Assembly (NCBI GenBank): GCA_013041945.1
Contig: JABDRC010000204.1
Coordinates: forward strand, 1-6,347
Source: Halobacteria archaeon
GTDB lineage: Bacteria; Pseudomonadota; Gammaproteobacteria; UBA9214
Length of the DNA: 6,347 nucleotides
Reading direction: 5' to 3'
Positions 5,744 through 6,347 of the stretch are shown piece after piece. How positions within the stretch are numbered: position 1 is the first letter of the stretch; each line of letters opens with the position of its first letter. A program made the position numbers and the translations under genes. The notes under the pieces are model-generated. The model was not told where the DNA came from. It ran no database searches and was given only the letters and a program-made list of their open reading frames with translations.

Positions 5744-5876
5744 GGGAAAGAATGGTACTAGTATGAAGATGTAAATCAGAGTCGCTGTCAGAGATGACGC
5801 AAACAATGCGTAGGAAGTCTCAACATAATGACTGGCTGATGAGACACCAATCACGCCCACCAGATATCAATTTGTT
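5744..5876. other. 133-bp AT-rich spacer between inverted palindromic repeats
   Basis: No gene is supported here. The minus-strand frame open through it gives a hydrophobic stretch with no recognisable family and is judged a read-through of the nuclease frame. Small inverted repeats are visible: TACTAGTA (5756-5763), ACGCA/TGCGT (5797-5801 and 5807-5811) and GTCTCA/TGAGAC (5817-5822 and 5840-5845). The promoter of the nuclease gene would be expected here, but no convincing -35/-10 pair was found. Confidence 0.4.
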
Positions 5877-5903
5877 GTCATTCCCGCGAAAGCGGGAATC
5901 CAG
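5877..5903 (+). repeat. 27-bp dRS3-like palindrome, inverted partner of 5717-5743
   Basis: The core ATTCCCGCGAAAGCGGGAAT (5880-5899) has a perfect 8-bp stem with loop GAAA, a stable tetraloop type in RNA, and is flanked by GTC and CCAG. All 27 bp match the reverse complement of 5717-5743. The two copies and their spacer form a 187-bp unit resembling a REP doublet (REPIN) or a small MITE. Confidence 0.9.
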
Positions 5904-5942
5904 TCACCAATAAACCACCGCAGATTGAGTATGCCAGGTCAA

Positions 5943-5977
5943 TAAAAAACAGAAAAAGCCGGAGCGAATCTCTTCCG
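5943..5977 (-). terminator. Weak candidate intrinsic terminator of cysQ
   Basis: Reading the minus strand after the cysQ stop, a short CGGA...TCCG stem (5974-5977 with 5960-5963, 10-nt loop) is followed by a T-rich run with two blocks (complement of 5943-5948 and 5951-5955). The stem is only 4 bp, so this is a weak call. Confidence 0.3.
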
Positions 5978-5984
5978 TGAAAAA

Positions 5985-6347
5985 CTATTCCTTCAAATAC
6001 CGCGACCAGTCGCGGCTGTCGTCGCCGAACACCAGGAAAAACGGGTTCAGCAGGGAGTCCTTGGTGTTATAGCGCAGGGGCTGCATGTGCGTGTCGGTGA
6101 CAAAACCACCGGCCTGCTCCACCACGCATTGCGCGGCCGCGGTGTCCCACTCCGAGGTCGGCCCCAGCCGCGGGTAGATGTCAGCGGCCCCCTCGGCCAC
6201 CAGGCACAGCTTGAGCGAACTGCCCATGCCGACCATCTCGTGTGCACCGAGCTTCTCGAGGTAGGCATTCAGTGAATCGCCCCGGTGCGAACGGCTGCCG
6301 ACCACCTTGACCGGTGCCGCACCGAGACGGCGCACCCGGATCGACTC
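5985..6347 (-). CDS. cysQ: 3'(2'),5'-bisphosphate nucleotidase CysQ, C-terminal part (5' truncated by window edge)
   Basis: Mg2+-dependent, lithium-sensitive-type phosphatase of the inositol monophosphatase superfamily. It hydrolyses 3'-phosphoadenosine 5'-phosphate (PAP) to AMP, and can act on PAPS, preventing build-up during sulfate assimilation. The visible 121 residues include the GSRSH segment after VKVVG, the substrate-binding GSSLKLCLVAEGAADIYPRLGPTSEWDTAAAQ block with the superfamily's second signature (WDTAA, whose Asp is a metal ligand), and the C-terminal PLRYNTKDSLLNPFFLVFG typical of CysQ. The first signature (DPxDGT) lies beyond the right edge. The frame is open to 6347, so the GTG at 6333-6335 is internal, not a start. 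It converges on the polysaccharide operon and has no evident functional link to it. Confidence 0.95.
   Translation of the reverse strand, partial: ESIRVRRLGAAPVKVVGSRSHRGDSLNAYLEKLGAHEMVGMGSSLKLCLVAEGAADIYPRLGPTSEWDTAAAQCVVEQAGGFVTDTHMQPLRYNTKDSLLNPFFLVFGDDSRDWSRYLKE

Noticed and set aside
5486..5761. Plus-strand open frame opposite the GIY-YIG gene
   Set aside because: It is antisense to a well-supported nuclease domain and its end is only translated repeat (DSRFRGNDG), a common false product of this palindrome.
5708..5860. 51-residue N-terminal extension of the GIY-YIG protein
   Set aside because: It translates through the palindromic repeat (VIPAKAGIQ), and the GIY-YIG fold starts right at the internal Met, giving the usual length of about 95 residues.
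5370..5903. CRISPR-like array from the repeated palindromes
   Set aside because: The copies differ in orientation and length, spacers are unequal and one contains a complete gene, so this is dispersed-repeat architecture.

Overview
The window looks like chromosomal DNA of a GC-rich proteobacterium, most likely a gammaproteobacterium. The reasons are high GC in the coding genes, a GumC/Wzz-type exopolysaccharide locus, a CysQ of proteobacterial type, and palindromic repeats of two kinds familiar from gamma- and betaproteobacteria (a dRS3-like ATTCCC-N8-GGGAAT element and a REP with a TGTAGGAGCGG head). No rRNA or tRNA gene is visible, so the lineage is an inference.

Positions 1-4851 hold four plus-strand genes of an exopolysaccharide/cell-surface locus: the C-terminal part of a Wzz/GumC-type chain-length determinant (cut by the left edge), a CpsD/CapB-type cytoplasmic partner whose Walker A lysine is missing, an ExeA/GspA-like AAA ATPase with a long C-terminal extension, and a UDP-glucose 4-epimerase (GalE). 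The order chain-length protein, BY-kinase homologue, ExeA-like ATPase is the one known from exosortase A (XrtA/PEP-CTERM) polysaccharide loci. No exosortase lies in the window. GalE would supply UDP-galactose-type precursors, the Wzz protein would set chain length, and the two P-loop proteins probably act at the cytoplasmic face of the export machinery. A small VanZ-like membrane protein follows at 4942-5337. The galE/vanZ junction carries an imperfect 78-bp tandem duplication that created a chimeric 21-codon micro-ORF.

Positions 5331-5984 are a repeat-rich, visibly AT-richer island. A REP-like hairpin overlaps the vanZ stop codon and is followed at once by a long dRS3-like palindrome. Next comes a 95-aa GIY-YIG nuclease gene on the minus strand, then a 27-bp palindromic repeat and, 133 bp on, a perfect inverted copy of it. 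The nuclease gene fits tightly between two oppositely oriented repeats, like a compact mobile cassette.

Positions 5985-6347 hold the C-terminal part of cysQ on the minus strand (3'-phosphoadenosine 5'-phosphate phosphatase), cut by the right edge and unrelated to the polysaccharide genes.

The most notable points are the nuclease-plus-palindrome cassette, the degenerate receiver-like domain fused to the AAA ATPase, the probable pseudokinase, and the junction duplication.
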